The position numbers were made by a program, and so were the translations under genes. From Saccharum officinarum (lineage: Eukaryota; Streptophyta; Magnoliopsida; Poales; Poaceae): 64,000 nt of DNA. Below the pieces are notes generated by a model, which was given only the letters and a program-made list of their open reading frames with translations, was not told the origin of the DNA and did not search any database. Shown here piece after piece: positions 48,375 through 58,460 of this stretch. The stretch is from positions 4,749,451-4,813,450 of the forward strand of contig CM036209.1 of assembly GCA_020631735.1 (NCBI GenBank), read 5' to 3'. Numbering within the stretch: the stretch's first letter is position 1; each line of letters starts with the position of its first letter.

Positions 48375-50006
48375 ATGAATAGAAGCGTTTGCCACCACCT
48401 CCTTGCCCAGTGCAAAAAGCTAAGAGAGCTCCAGAGAATCCACGCCCTGGCCATTGCCCATGCTCTCCACCCCCACCAACAATCTGTTTCCTGCAAAATC
48501 TTCCGCTGCTACGCTGATTTCGGCCGCGTGGCTGATGCCCGCAAGCTGTTCGATGAGATCCCCCACCCTGACCTTATCTCCTTCACTAGCCTCATGTCCC
48601 TCCATCTCAAGTTAGACCAGCAACGCGAAGCTATATCCTTGTTCGCCCGTGTTGTTGCCGCTGGCCACCGCCCTGATGGCTTTGCTGTTGTTGGTGCCCT
48701 GTCAGCCTCTAGTGGTGCTGGTGATCAAGTGGTCGGTAGGGCGGTGCATGGCCTTATTTTCCGGCTTGGATTGGATCGTGAGGTGGTAGTTGGCAATGCA
48801 TTGATCGATATGTATAGCCAGTGTGGGAAGTTTGAGTCTGCGGTGAAGGTGTTCGATAGAATGTCTCTGAAAGATGAGGTCACCTGGGGTAGCATGCTGC
48901 ATGGTTATATCAAGTGTGCTGGTGTGGATTCGGCGTTGTCGTTCTTTGATCAGGTTCCTGTGAGGAGCGTAGTTGCTTGGACAGCACTGATCACTGGTCA
49001 TGTACAAGGCAGGCAACCCGTACGGGCTCTAGAGCTTTTTGGTAGGATGGTACTGGAGGGCCATCGCCCTACTCATGTCACAATTGTAGGTGTACTCTCA
49101 GCTTGTGCTGACATTGGTGCTCTGGATCTAGGGCGTGTCATTCATGGGTATGGAAGCAAATGTAACGCCAGCTCGAATATAATTGTTAGCAATGCTCTGA
49201 TGGATATGTATGCAAAGAGTGGGTGCATTGAGATGGCATTTTCTGTGTTCCAAGAAGTTCAATCAAAGGATTCTTTTACATGGACAACTATGATCTCATG
49301 TTGTACTGTCCAGGGAGATGGGAAGAAAGCTCTTGAGCTCTTTCAGGACATGCTTAGAGCTGGGGTAGTTCCAAACAGTGTAACCTTTGTTTCTGTTTTG
49401 TCAGCATGCAGCCATGCTGGCTTGATAGAAGAAGGTAGAGAGTTGTTTGACATAATGCGTCAAGTATACAAAATTGATCCCCTACTTGAGCACTATGGTT
49501 GCATGATTGATCTGTTAGGACGGGGAGGACTACTAGAGGAAGCAAAAGCTCTAATAGCTGATATGAATGTGGAGCCTGATATTGTTATATGGAGGTCACT
49601 TCTTAGTGCATGTCTAGTTCGTGGCAATGATAGACTAGCTGAGATTGCTGGAAAGGAAATTATAAAGAGAGAACCTGGGGATGATGGGGTTTATGTGCTT
49701 CTTTGGAACATGTATGCATCATCAAATAAATGGAGAGAAGCTCGAGAGATGAGGCAGCAAATGTTGACTCTTAAGATCTTCAAAAAACCAGGGTGTAGCT
49801 GGATAGAAATTGATGGTGTTGTCCATGAATTCTTGGTAGAGGACAAGACACATGATGCTCAAAGGGAAATTTATGAAACCTTGGAATACATAACTAGGCA
49901 GCTCAAGACACATCTCAGATCATCCTCATGGGAACAACATGGTTCATCCATATTTGTTGATGAAGAAATCATAGAATCATATACTGCCCATTTGTTGCAT
50001 GATTGA
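48375..50006 (+). CDS. PPR protein, PLS class with E/E+ end
   Basis: An intronless frame of 543 codons. Tandem pentatricopeptide motifs run from about residue 35 to 420, with typical words SCKIFRCYADFGRVADARKL, VVGNALIDMYSQCGKFESAV, WTALITGHVQ, VTIVGVLSACADIGALDLG, NALMDMYAKSG, TFVSVLSACSHAGLIEEG and MIDLLGRGGLLEEA. An E/E+ region follows (CSWIEIDGVVHEFLV). There is no DYW domain. PLS-E proteins bind specific organellar RNAs and mostly take part in C-to-U editing. The target cannot be read from this sequence with certainty, and no clear transit peptide is seen. Upstream lies a 5' UTR intron (48057-48307). The TFIIIA coding exons begin about 410 bp downstream on the same strand. Confidence 0.92.
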   Translation: MNRSVCHHLLAQCKKLRELQRIHALAIAHALHPHQQSVSCKIFRCYADFGRVADARKLFDEIPHPDLISFTSLMSLHLKLDQQREAISLFARVVAAGHRPDGFAVVGALSASSGAGDQVVGRAVHGLIFRLGLDREVVVGNALIDMYSQCGKFESAVKVFDRMSLKDEVTWGSMLHGYIKCAGVDSALSFFDQVPVRSVVAWTALITGHVQGRQPVRALELFGRMVLEGHRPTHVTIVGVLSACADIGALDLGRVIHGYGSKCNASSNIIVSNALMDMYAKSGCIEMAFSVFQEVQSKDSFTWTTMISCCTVQGDGKKALELFQDMLRAGVVPNSVTFVSVLSACSHAGLIEEGRELFDIMRQVYKIDPLLEHYGCMIDLLGRGGLLEEAKALIADMNVEPDIVIWRSLLSACLVRGNDRLAEIAGKEIIKREPGDDGVYVLLWNMYASSNKWREAREMRQQMLTLKIFKKPGCSWIEIDGVVHEFLVEDKTHDAQREIYETLEYITRQLKTHLRSSSWEQHGSSIFVDEEIIESYTAHLLHD

Positions 50007-50416
50007 TTCACATGAGTCCTCCCATGAAATAGCCTTTTAGTGCCTAAATCAAATTTGATGGTCTCATTGTAATTTATGTCTTATTGGTCTTCTTTTATCT
50101 CCCAGTGTCTCTCGATCAAGATTATAGTGTAGAAATTCACTGTTGTAAGTTGGTGGCAAGAAATTATTAGATATATGTTGAGGTTGGTTTTACTTTCACC
50201 AGTCCGAAAGTTATACAAACTTACTAAAGGTTTTAAAATCCAAGTGCTGGATTACAGAGAAATTTCTTCTAAATAGCAAGATTTTTTTATCATACTTTTT
50301 TTTATCTATTTTATTGCATTGTATTCTAATTTCTAAATTTTGAAATGGTCCGTCCCTACAGTATGATACATGATTATCCGTGTCAAAAAAAATAACTGTG
50401 ATTTGCTCATTGTCAG

Positions 50417-53400
50417 ATGTGTTCTGAAGTTGATGTTGACGGAGATGCAAGTGTTGGACAGAAGGGTTGTAAGGATATAAGGCGTTACCAATGTGAATTT
50501 TGCACTGTTGTCAGGTCAAAGAAATGCCTAATTCAAGCTCACATGGTTGCACATCATAAGGTATAAGCATTCTGTGATATATAGATGCATTAGTCAATAT
50601 ATATCTTGTTTGATTAGATAGCTATGAGCCATCTATATCATGACGCATCATTTACCTTTTGATGTCTGCCTTTGTATTATTGTTGTTTTGGAGCAATGCA
50701 TAGCATCTCTAATGTTTTCCCAAAATTTATCTGCAGGATGAACTGGATAAATCAGAAATATACAACTCAAATGGGGAAAAGATTGTTCACGAAGAGGAAC
50801 ATAGGTGCCAAGAGTGTGGCTCTTGTTTCCAGAAACCAGCTCATCTGAAGCAGCACATGCAAAGTCACTCACATGAGGTTGGTATTCATCATCTCGAATT
50901 TAGCATGAGCTGGCTCTTTTTATTTTATTGGCACTGGCCACCTATATGTGCTACATTTCAGTTTTATAGTATACACCATGATTTTAACATATGATTTGCA
51001 CTCATGACTTGTGAGGCTGGCTGTAATATTGAGTTTTCCCCCTATATGATTTGCTAAATACAGTTGTTTTGCAGGCATATAGTTAACAGCGTGAAGCATT
51101 GGATCCCATTTAAAGAACTCCAAAATGCGACGAGGCATTTTTTACTCTTGTCTGAACTAGTAACAGGTTGGGATGACCTCCTGTGAAGCTTCAACAAGAT
51201 TGCCTCAATCACGCTCATTGAGTAGGTTTGTCCTTGTACAAAGTTCCCTCTTTTATCATGATGCTCATAGTCTAAATACTGCGTTTCATGAGATACATGA
51301 TTGTTTTCAGTGCTAGATGCCTTCTCGTATGGGTCAATTCAGTGAATTTTGGAGTTTTCTGTTCTCTATTTATTTCTTTGGGCTTCTGGCTTTGGGGCCT
51401 TTAGTTGTGTCATTCTGGTGATCAAACATCAAAATATTTCAGAAAGCTTGGGCTTTACTTTATAAGTTCCTTTACCTCTAGTTTTCTTTAGTGCTGTGAG
51501 GATCCTGGAGATAAGGCTGAAAGTATCCTTCCTTCATTCTGCCATGTCTCCATGGGCTTCCTTATGGGAGCTTTGATATAATGCTTGAGGATCCAATATC
51601 AAAATGTCATCTCAGAAAGCTAGGCCCATTCTTCATTGGTTCTCAGCTCGCTATGGTGACAATAGTCCTAAACCATGTCATTTTGCAAGGAAAAAAGTAT
51701 AATGAAACGAAGTGCTGAACTTGTTATAATGCTGTAAGGATTATATATGGGTTATGGATCTTTTGGAGATAAGGGTGGAAATATCCTCCATCCATTCTGC
51801 CATGTCATCATGGGCTTCCTTATGGGAGCTTTCAGAAGATGCTTTAGGATCCAATATCAAAATGTCGTCTCAGAAAGCTCTGGCCATTCTTCATTGGTTC
51901 ACAGCTCGCTATGGTGACAATAGTCCTGTATCCTGTCATTGTGCAACAACAGATGTACTGAATGGAAGTGCTGAACTTGTTATAGTTTGTTGTAAAGCTT
52001 TGACATTTAGTTTTTTTACCTTTTTATTTAATGAGCTTATCTTCCATTATATATCATAATATTTCTCCTAAAATTCACTTTTAATAAGATGGCACATTTG
52101 ATTAATTATTACATTAAAATAGTTTTACCTTTGTAGGTCCTTCTGATCATGATCCAGTACAGTGTTTATAATTCTGAGTTCTGATAATTGATTGGTTCAT
52201 TATTTGAAGCATCTAGCACAATGTTAAACAAAGGGCATTATAAATATTTTGGTCTTAACACATATTCTTGTTTGACTGTACAGAGACTCTTTATTTGCCC
52301 ACTTGAAGACTGCCCCATCAGCTATAAAAGGAAAGATCACTTGAACCGACACATGCTTAAGCATGAGGGCAAATTGTTTAGTTGCACCATGGATGGTTGT
52401 GATAGGAGGTTCAGTATGAAGGCAAATATGCAACGGCATGTTAAGGAAATCCATGAGGATGAAAATGCTAGTAAGAGCAACCAGCAGTTTATTTGTAAGG
52501 AGGAGGGCTGTAACAAGGTGTTTAGGTATTCATCAAAGCTGAAGAAACATGAGGAATCCCATGGTAAGTCAGCGTTACCAGATAATTAGGAAAATAGTAA
52601 ATGCACTTATTCATTGTTATTTGCATAATGTTCATGTAACATGTTTTCCCTTATCCAGTGTATGGGATTGCAAAATTTGAGGGTTGTTTTTTCTTGCAGT
52701 TAAATTGGACTATGTGGAGGTATTGTGCGGTGAACCCGGCTGCATGAAGATGTTTACAAATGTTGAATATCTGAGGGCTCATAACCAATCTTGCCATCAG
52801 TATATTCAGTGTGAGATATGTGGAGAAAAGCACCTGAAGAAGAACATCAAGCGGCATTTGCAATCCCATGACAAGGTGCCCTCTGGTGAAAGGATGAAAT
52901 GCGCTTTTGAGGGTTGTGAACACTCCTTTTCCAATGTAAGCAAGATTGATAGATTTTTGAATGCGCCTAGTGATATTTTCCAACGAGTTCTTTAACCAAC
53001 CATATTCCTGCTTTCTATTGCAGAAATCAAATCTGACCAAGCATATTAAGGCATGCCGTGACCAACTGAAACCTTTCAAGTGCCAAATTGCCGGGTGTGG
53101 CAAGGCGTTCACCTACAAGCATGTCAGGGATAACCATGAGAAATCCGGTGCTCATGTATACATTGAAGTGAGTTCTGCTACCTGACCTATATTAATTCCA
53201 AGTTTGTGTTTTTGGCCTATCAGACCAAACTATTGGCTCCTGATTTGTATGTATCTTTGATTCAAGCATTCACATCTGTTTTGTGACCAAACCATGTGAA
53301 CTTGTGGATAACAAGCTGCTTCTTGCAGGGAGACTTTGAGGAGATGGATGAGCAGTTGTGTGCCCGGCCAAGAGGTGGACGAAAGCGGAAAGCATTGACT

Positions 53401-53520
53401 GTGGAAACATTGACACGCAAGAGGGTGACCATCCCTGGCGAGGCTTCATCGTTGGATGATGGAGAGGAGTATCTTCGCTGGTTGCTTTCTGGTGGGGATA
53501 ATTCAAGGGAAACTCAGTAG
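50417..53520 (+). CDS. TFIIIA: Transcription factor IIIA, nine C2H2 zinc fingers, 6 coding exons
   Basis: Exons: 50417-50560, 50737-50877, 52284-52563, 52700-52935, 53024-53167, 53329-53520. All introns are GT/AG, phases agree and the product is 378 residues. Nine fingers occur: first at Cys26 (CEFC), then CQEC, CPLEDC, CTMDGC, CKEEGC, CGEPGC, CEIC (phrase [14 protein letters not shown], diagnostic of plant TFIIIA), CAFEGC (last His replaced by Cys in HIKAC) and CQIAGC. The end has [14 protein letters not shown], a likely nuclear signal, and a short acidic tail. TFIIIA binds the internal promoter of 5S rRNA genes for RNA polymerase III and binds 5S rRNA itself. An acceptor-like TCATTGTCAG sits just before the ATG, so the 5' UTR is spliced from an upstream exon. 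Intron 2 carries the regulatory P5SM exon. Confidence 0.94.
51075..51182 (+). ncRNA. P5SM: 5S-rRNA-like cassette exon in TFIIIA intron 2
   Basis: After the acceptor TTTTGCAG (51074), the sequence keeps 5S rRNA landmarks in order: AAGCATTGGATCCCAT (5S AAGCACCGGATCCCAT, 51095-51109), GAACTCC (51115-51121) and GGGATGACCTCCTG (51170-51183; 5S GGGTGACCTCCTG). Plant TFIIIA genes are known to have such an exonised 5S mimic. Ribosomal protein L5 binding to it promotes skipping and so productive mRNA, and inclusion brings a stop codon. Here inclusion would read GCA TAT AGT TAA directly after exon 2, an immediate stop. The donor is uncertain: CCTCCT/GTGAAG (exon end 51182) or AACAG/GTTGGG (51166). Confidence 0.88.
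51491..51985 (+). repeat. Tandem duplication within TFIIIA intron
   Basis: Two units of about 240-255 bp (roughly 51491-51727 and 51728-51985) share CATTCTGCCATGTC, GGGCTTCCTTATGGGAGCTT, GGATCCAATATCAAAATGTC, CAGCTCGCTATGGTGACAAT and GTGCTGAACTTGTTATA in the same order. Differences are scattered, so the duplication is not recent. It lies between P5SM and coding exon 3. Confidence 0.85.
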
Positions 53521-53744
53521 TTTTGCTGTTTTGGTAAGGTGTCATGCTGCTTTGTACATGGGTTATGTTATGTAAGTTGTAGTTTGATAAGAATGTTGTA
53601 AGTAGCGCAGATGATGTAATGACAGTATGGTAGCGCAGGGGTTTTATAGGAAGCTTGCCATCCTTGTTGTATCTGTAACTGTAACTCACGTGAGTCCGGA
53701 TAATATATGTTTAGGAGGGAATTATTACCAAATTAGTTTATCCA

Positions 53745-53912
53745 CATACTCCTTTTGATTAATGGCTTCTCCATCGAAGAAACAATGATTGCAAGGGCAT
53801 ACTCCGGATGTGGTTACATTTGGAGCATTTTCATGCCCTTGTTGCTGGCCAGGTCAGTGAGGCCTTGAATTTCTGGGAGATGATACGGGTGATGCCTGAT
53901 GCTGTCATATAA
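53745..53912 (+). pseudogene. PPR motif remnant
   Basis: Overlapping frames give GHTPDVVTFGA, HALVAGQVSEALNFWEM and RVMPDAVI, the phrases of P-type PPR repeats, with frame breaks and a stop. It is unrelated in reading frame to the PPR gene upstream. Confidence 0.5.
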
Positions 53913-55199
53913 TTTAGTGGTTAATTAATGTACTGACTAATAGAACTTCGATTGCAGAAGGAGAAACATAGAAGTGTTTATGTAGTGGTTATAGGACTTG
54001 TCGATTGGAGAAAAGAAGAACCTGATGAAATGCCGACAACTCTGGCATCTTTGTACCTAATCTAATCGCTCTTTGTGTGCCTTGTATTTTTCCTTTCCCC
54101 TTCTAACAATAAAGAAAAACGTTCATTTGCAATTTGTCTTAAGAATTATAGTCAATCACTCAATTCATTGCATGTGTAAGCCATGCTGGTTTTATGTAAA
54201 AATCAATCACGCCCTAAGCAAACTCTTCAGCTACAGGGGTCGGAGGTTATTGTATCCTTCCCGAGCTTAGAGTCAGCAAGCTGACTTCGTCTATTGAGGT
54301 TTCGTCCGAGTGCCCAGCTAGTCGGGATGTGCCTGATTAGGTGCTGGGGCCAGGCCAGTCGTGGGCGTGTATCAACCTTGGATAACCCTTTATTCGCACG
54401 CCCTGGAAATTTTGATATTTAACCCTGGATTCACACGACCCTCAACATTTAACCCCCAATTTGCAAGCCATTTGATTTCTCACCTTGGATGCCCCTAAGT
54501 CCAGTTACATTTGCTTGAGTCTTGTTCTGATGGGGCTTGGGGTGGCTACGACCAAGATCTCCGGTTGGTAAGGGTACCCGGGGAACAGGTACTCGTCACC
54601 AAGGTAATATTTAACCTGATGTAGTCGCCTGGTCTTGCATTTTCTTCTTGGTGTCTAAAATGGTGACCGAATGGGGTATTTATATTTATAGTCTCCATAG
54701 ATCAGATCATAAGGAGGGTGTATTTGTAAGCAAGGATGGAGTGGATGGTGCCAAAGTTAGGTTTGGTCGAAGCCACTTAAGGCTGGTTGGTTGGGATATT
54801 CGGCATGTGTCACCTCCTTTCCCATGAACGCTCCTGATTGTTAATCTCATGGAATAGGTGTGGAGCCGATTGTCTTATTCAAGGCTGCCCGGACCATTGG
54901 AATCACCACTTTAGCTCATTGATTGTTTGGATCATTTTTTGTAACGCCGATCATGTGCTTCCCGGGTAGATCACATGTTGGAGGAGTTATTGGATCTTTT
55001 AGCCCATGTTCGTTTGGCCTGTTTTCCCATTTTCTCTTGGTGTAGCATTTAGATTGTTGACCCATCAAGTTTTGAATGCTTGCAGTTTCAAAGAGTGACC
55101 CGAATTGAAGTCATGACAGATCGGTCGATGTAGGACTACATCATTTGGTATTAATTTGGTTAAGTGAATGAACCTTGTCCACCACCAACCTCTCTAATG
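53913..55199. other. Intergenic stretch without recognised gene
   Basis: No convincing frames. The text is moderately GC-balanced, with short phrases of possible retroelement origin near 54280-55100, but no termini were found. Confidence 0.35.
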
Positions 55200-55201
55200 T
55201 A

Positions 55202-55280
55202 CTCTCTTGGTTCCAAATTATAAGTCGCTTGGATGTACCAAAAAAAAGTCAAAGCGACTTATAATTTGGAATGGAGGGAG
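55202..55280. mobile_element. Short Stowaway MITE (79 bp)
   Basis: The termini CTCTCTTGGTTCCAAATTAT and ATAATTTGGAATGGAGGGAG are inverted, with TA on both sides. The arms pair almost completely (AAGTCGCTT with AAGCGACTT), so transcripts would form one hairpin. Confidence 0.8.
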
Positions 55281-55499
55281 TACCAAAGAATTTGAGACAT
55301 AAAAGTCATGGTTTCTAAATAATGTATCCAAGTGAAATTATGATTGCACTAATGTGCTTCTTACAATAAAATCTTAGAAAGAAGATCACTCCTTGATACA
55401 TTTGGATAATATTTTCTTACAAAATATTTCTATTGAAATTGAAATATTTTTTTATTGAGCAAAAAATGTCCTTAGTTTACGACCTTACGTAACAATATT

Positions 55500-57790
55500 T
55501 TTTAAGGCAAAAACTGTGGGGGAGATCCCCACAACACTTTGATTTTTTTTCCATAAAAGCAGGGAAGGCATACTTACAAATGTTTGAGGAATAAACAACC
55601 TAAGTAAAATCACAAAATTAACTAAATGCATCTAGCCATTCATAGAAGGACGACCGTAGATCATCCTTAAATCTAACCGATTGGAGCCGACATTGGGCTT
55701 TGAATTTGACAAACCAAGACGCTGGGCTTCTGTCATTGTCGAAAATCTTCCTATTCCTTATCTTCCATATTTTCCAGGCAGAAATTAGAACAACTTCCAT
55801 GAAGAAACCTGTGTTGAACTGACTTTTAGCCACGACCACTCTGGTTGGAAGGCTCTGCATGTTATTCCAAGTGACATTCATTTTTTTGCCAATATTGCTG
55901 GGCAAACGGACATTGGAAGAAGAGGTGATCTATGTCCTCTCCTGGACCAGCGGTGCACATAACACAGGCGGCCTCATCTTCACCAGGAGATGCCTCCACT
56001 TGAGCATTGATCGGGTATTTAGTCCGTCCACCAGTACCAGCCACGCAAAGAATTTAACCCGATTGGTGCATCTGGACTTCCAAACCCAATTGAAAATGGG
56101 GTGGACATCAACGCTTTGGAACACTGTCTTGTAGAATTTACTTGATGAATATGCTAACCCCCAAATCATTGTCCATTTGTCCTTGGCAGCTTCATCATAA
56201 GTCACTGATTGCAGGAAGGTTTGCAGGCTTGTTAGCTCCTCATAGGCATTTTCTGTGAGGGGTAGCATGAAAAGAGATTCCGGATCCTATGATCAAGAAC
56301 ATTCCTAACTGAGCTTTAATTATTTCTGGCAAACTAAAAGGTGCTCTGAATAATTTTCAGCAAGGATGACCCCTAACCAATTGTCATCCAGAAGAGAACC
56401 GTTGACCCATCACCAAGTGTGCATTTAGAAATTGTTCTGTAGAGCGAGCTGAGCCTGAGAACGTCCTTCCACCAGAATGAACCGACTTCTCTGACTGCAT
56501 GAGGTATTTTATTCATGTAATATCTGTCCCAAATGAGATGCACCTAGGGGATGTCCTCCTTGTTATAGAATTTGTGCAAGTGCTTGAGAAGCAGTGCATC
56601 ATTCTATAGCCTCAAATTGATAACGCCAAGCCCTCCTTTCAGTTTGGGTGCAGAGACCATTGGCCACGCAGCTAGGTTCCTCCTTTTCTAGATGTATCAT
56701 TGCCATGCCATAAGCACCGTTTCCGTGCTCGATCTATATTGTCCAGAACTCTAAACAGTAGCTTTAGAGTGCACATAGCATAAGTTGTAATTGGAGTAAT
56801 GGCGGAATTGACCATCTCTAACTAGCCTGAGTATGATAACAACGAGGAACATGCAGAAAGCCGCCTCTCCACTCTATCCATTAGTGGTGTTAAATCTTCC
56901 ATGCGTGGCTTGGTTGTGCCCATTGGCAGTCCCAAGTACGTGAAAGGCATCGTGCCAATCATGCAGCCAAACGTGGCAACTAATCTCTACATTTTATCAT
57001 CATCATCATCATCATCATCATCATTTATAGAGATCCCCTCCGTCTCATCAAATTTGCTAGCAGTGCTTTGCTTGTGGTGGTAGTTAAGGTGGTGATATCG
57101 TCGGCTTGCAGCCTTGATAGTATGGATCGAATTGTGGCTATTGAAACTATTCCCTCTCGAGTATTATCTAACTACATGGGCTATGATTCTTTCTCCTTTC
57201 AGAATCTAGATTACTGTTGCTATAATAACAGCTTAGTGGACTGAGAGATTCAGGTTGAGGTTGAAAACCAGTCTGAGCCTTTAGCAGATTCATGGAGGCA
57301 GCTCTATTCACAATAATTTGGAGTAGATCTGTGGCTAAGACAAACAGGAGCGGTGACAACGGATCTCCTTGTCATAATCCACGTCTGCAGTGGAACTTCT
57401 TGCCTGACACTCCATTGAGGATGACTGATGAGTTTCCAGTTGACAAGATCGTGTTGATCCATGAGATCCATTTGCTAGGGAAACCCATTCGGCTAAGGAT
57501 CCGTGTGATGGCCACATGTTCCATAGTGTCGAACGCTTTCTCAAAATTGAGCTTGAGGATGATAGCCTCCTTCCTGTTGTGCTTACATTGGTGTATGTAC
57601 TCAAAACTCCACGCTAGGCAGTCTTGTATTGAACGGGTTCCTGTTGGAGACGGTCAGCTAACAATTTTGTGATGAGCTTCAGGCTGCAGTTAAGGAGAGA
57701 TATCGGTCTGTAGTCATTGATGGTTTCCGGGTTGCTGATCTTGGGTACCAAGGTGATTAATCCATCATTAATGCTGACAAGATTACGTAA
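55500..57790 (-). pseudogene. L1-type LINE, truncated and decayed
   Basis: On the minus strand, about 57790-57640 gives SINDGLITLVPKISNPETIN and DYRPISLLNCSLKLITKLLA, the start of a LINE reverse transcriptase. Near 57340 is MSPLLFVLATDLLQ. The zinc-ribbon RVT end lies at 56270-55860 (NWVWKSRCTNRVKFFAWLVL, DIDHLFFQCPFAQQYW). The tail reads MEVVLISAWKIWKIRN. It ends near 55500 in ATCTCCCCCACAG-type 3' UTR sequence. Many stops and frame breaks; the endonuclease and ORF1 are absent. Confidence 0.85.
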
Positions 57791-58460
57791 CAATATATTA
57801 GGTTAATAAGAAATTTTTTCTAGGTTTAAAAGAAAATTGTTTGAACGTTCATGAAAAAAGTATACCTTAATAAAACAATAAATATTCCCTTTGCTCATTT
57901 GCAATGTTCCAACAATATGTATTATCATGGTTCCACTAATTTAGAACCAATGTTCCGCTAGCAATTAACAATATTCCTTGGAAAGATAAATACAAATTAT
58001 AGAAAGAATAAAAACTAAAAAAGGTAGAAAAAAATCTGCAAAAGAACTGTTCAAAAAAGGGCCATGTAAGGAAGATGCATGTTTTCAGGGCCATACAGGT
58101 AAATATCTCTTCTATATTTCTATAACCTCCCTACTATTTATCCATTTCTTATATAATTTTTAACATGCAAAAATATCTTGGAGTATTCTACACTTACCAT
58201 GAAGCATGACAGGGTGCATGCATGCTTACCATTGAATGTTCCTCACGTGGATGTTATATGTTGCGTGTGTGACTTGTAGCAAACCGTCTGCACCCTTGGA
58301 TAGTTTTTTTCTTCTTTGAGGACATTTTATTCTTTATAGAACATGTTTTTTTTTCTACTACCAGGAAATGTAAAAATGTTCCATCGTGAGCGGTGCTAGC
58401 GATCATTAGCATTATAGGTTAATCTGCCGTGGCTATATATGGGCTTGAGTGCAAGCCTAG
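57791..58460. other. AT-rich intergenic stretch
   Basis: No gene, repeat boundary or RNA is recognised. Confidence 0.35.
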
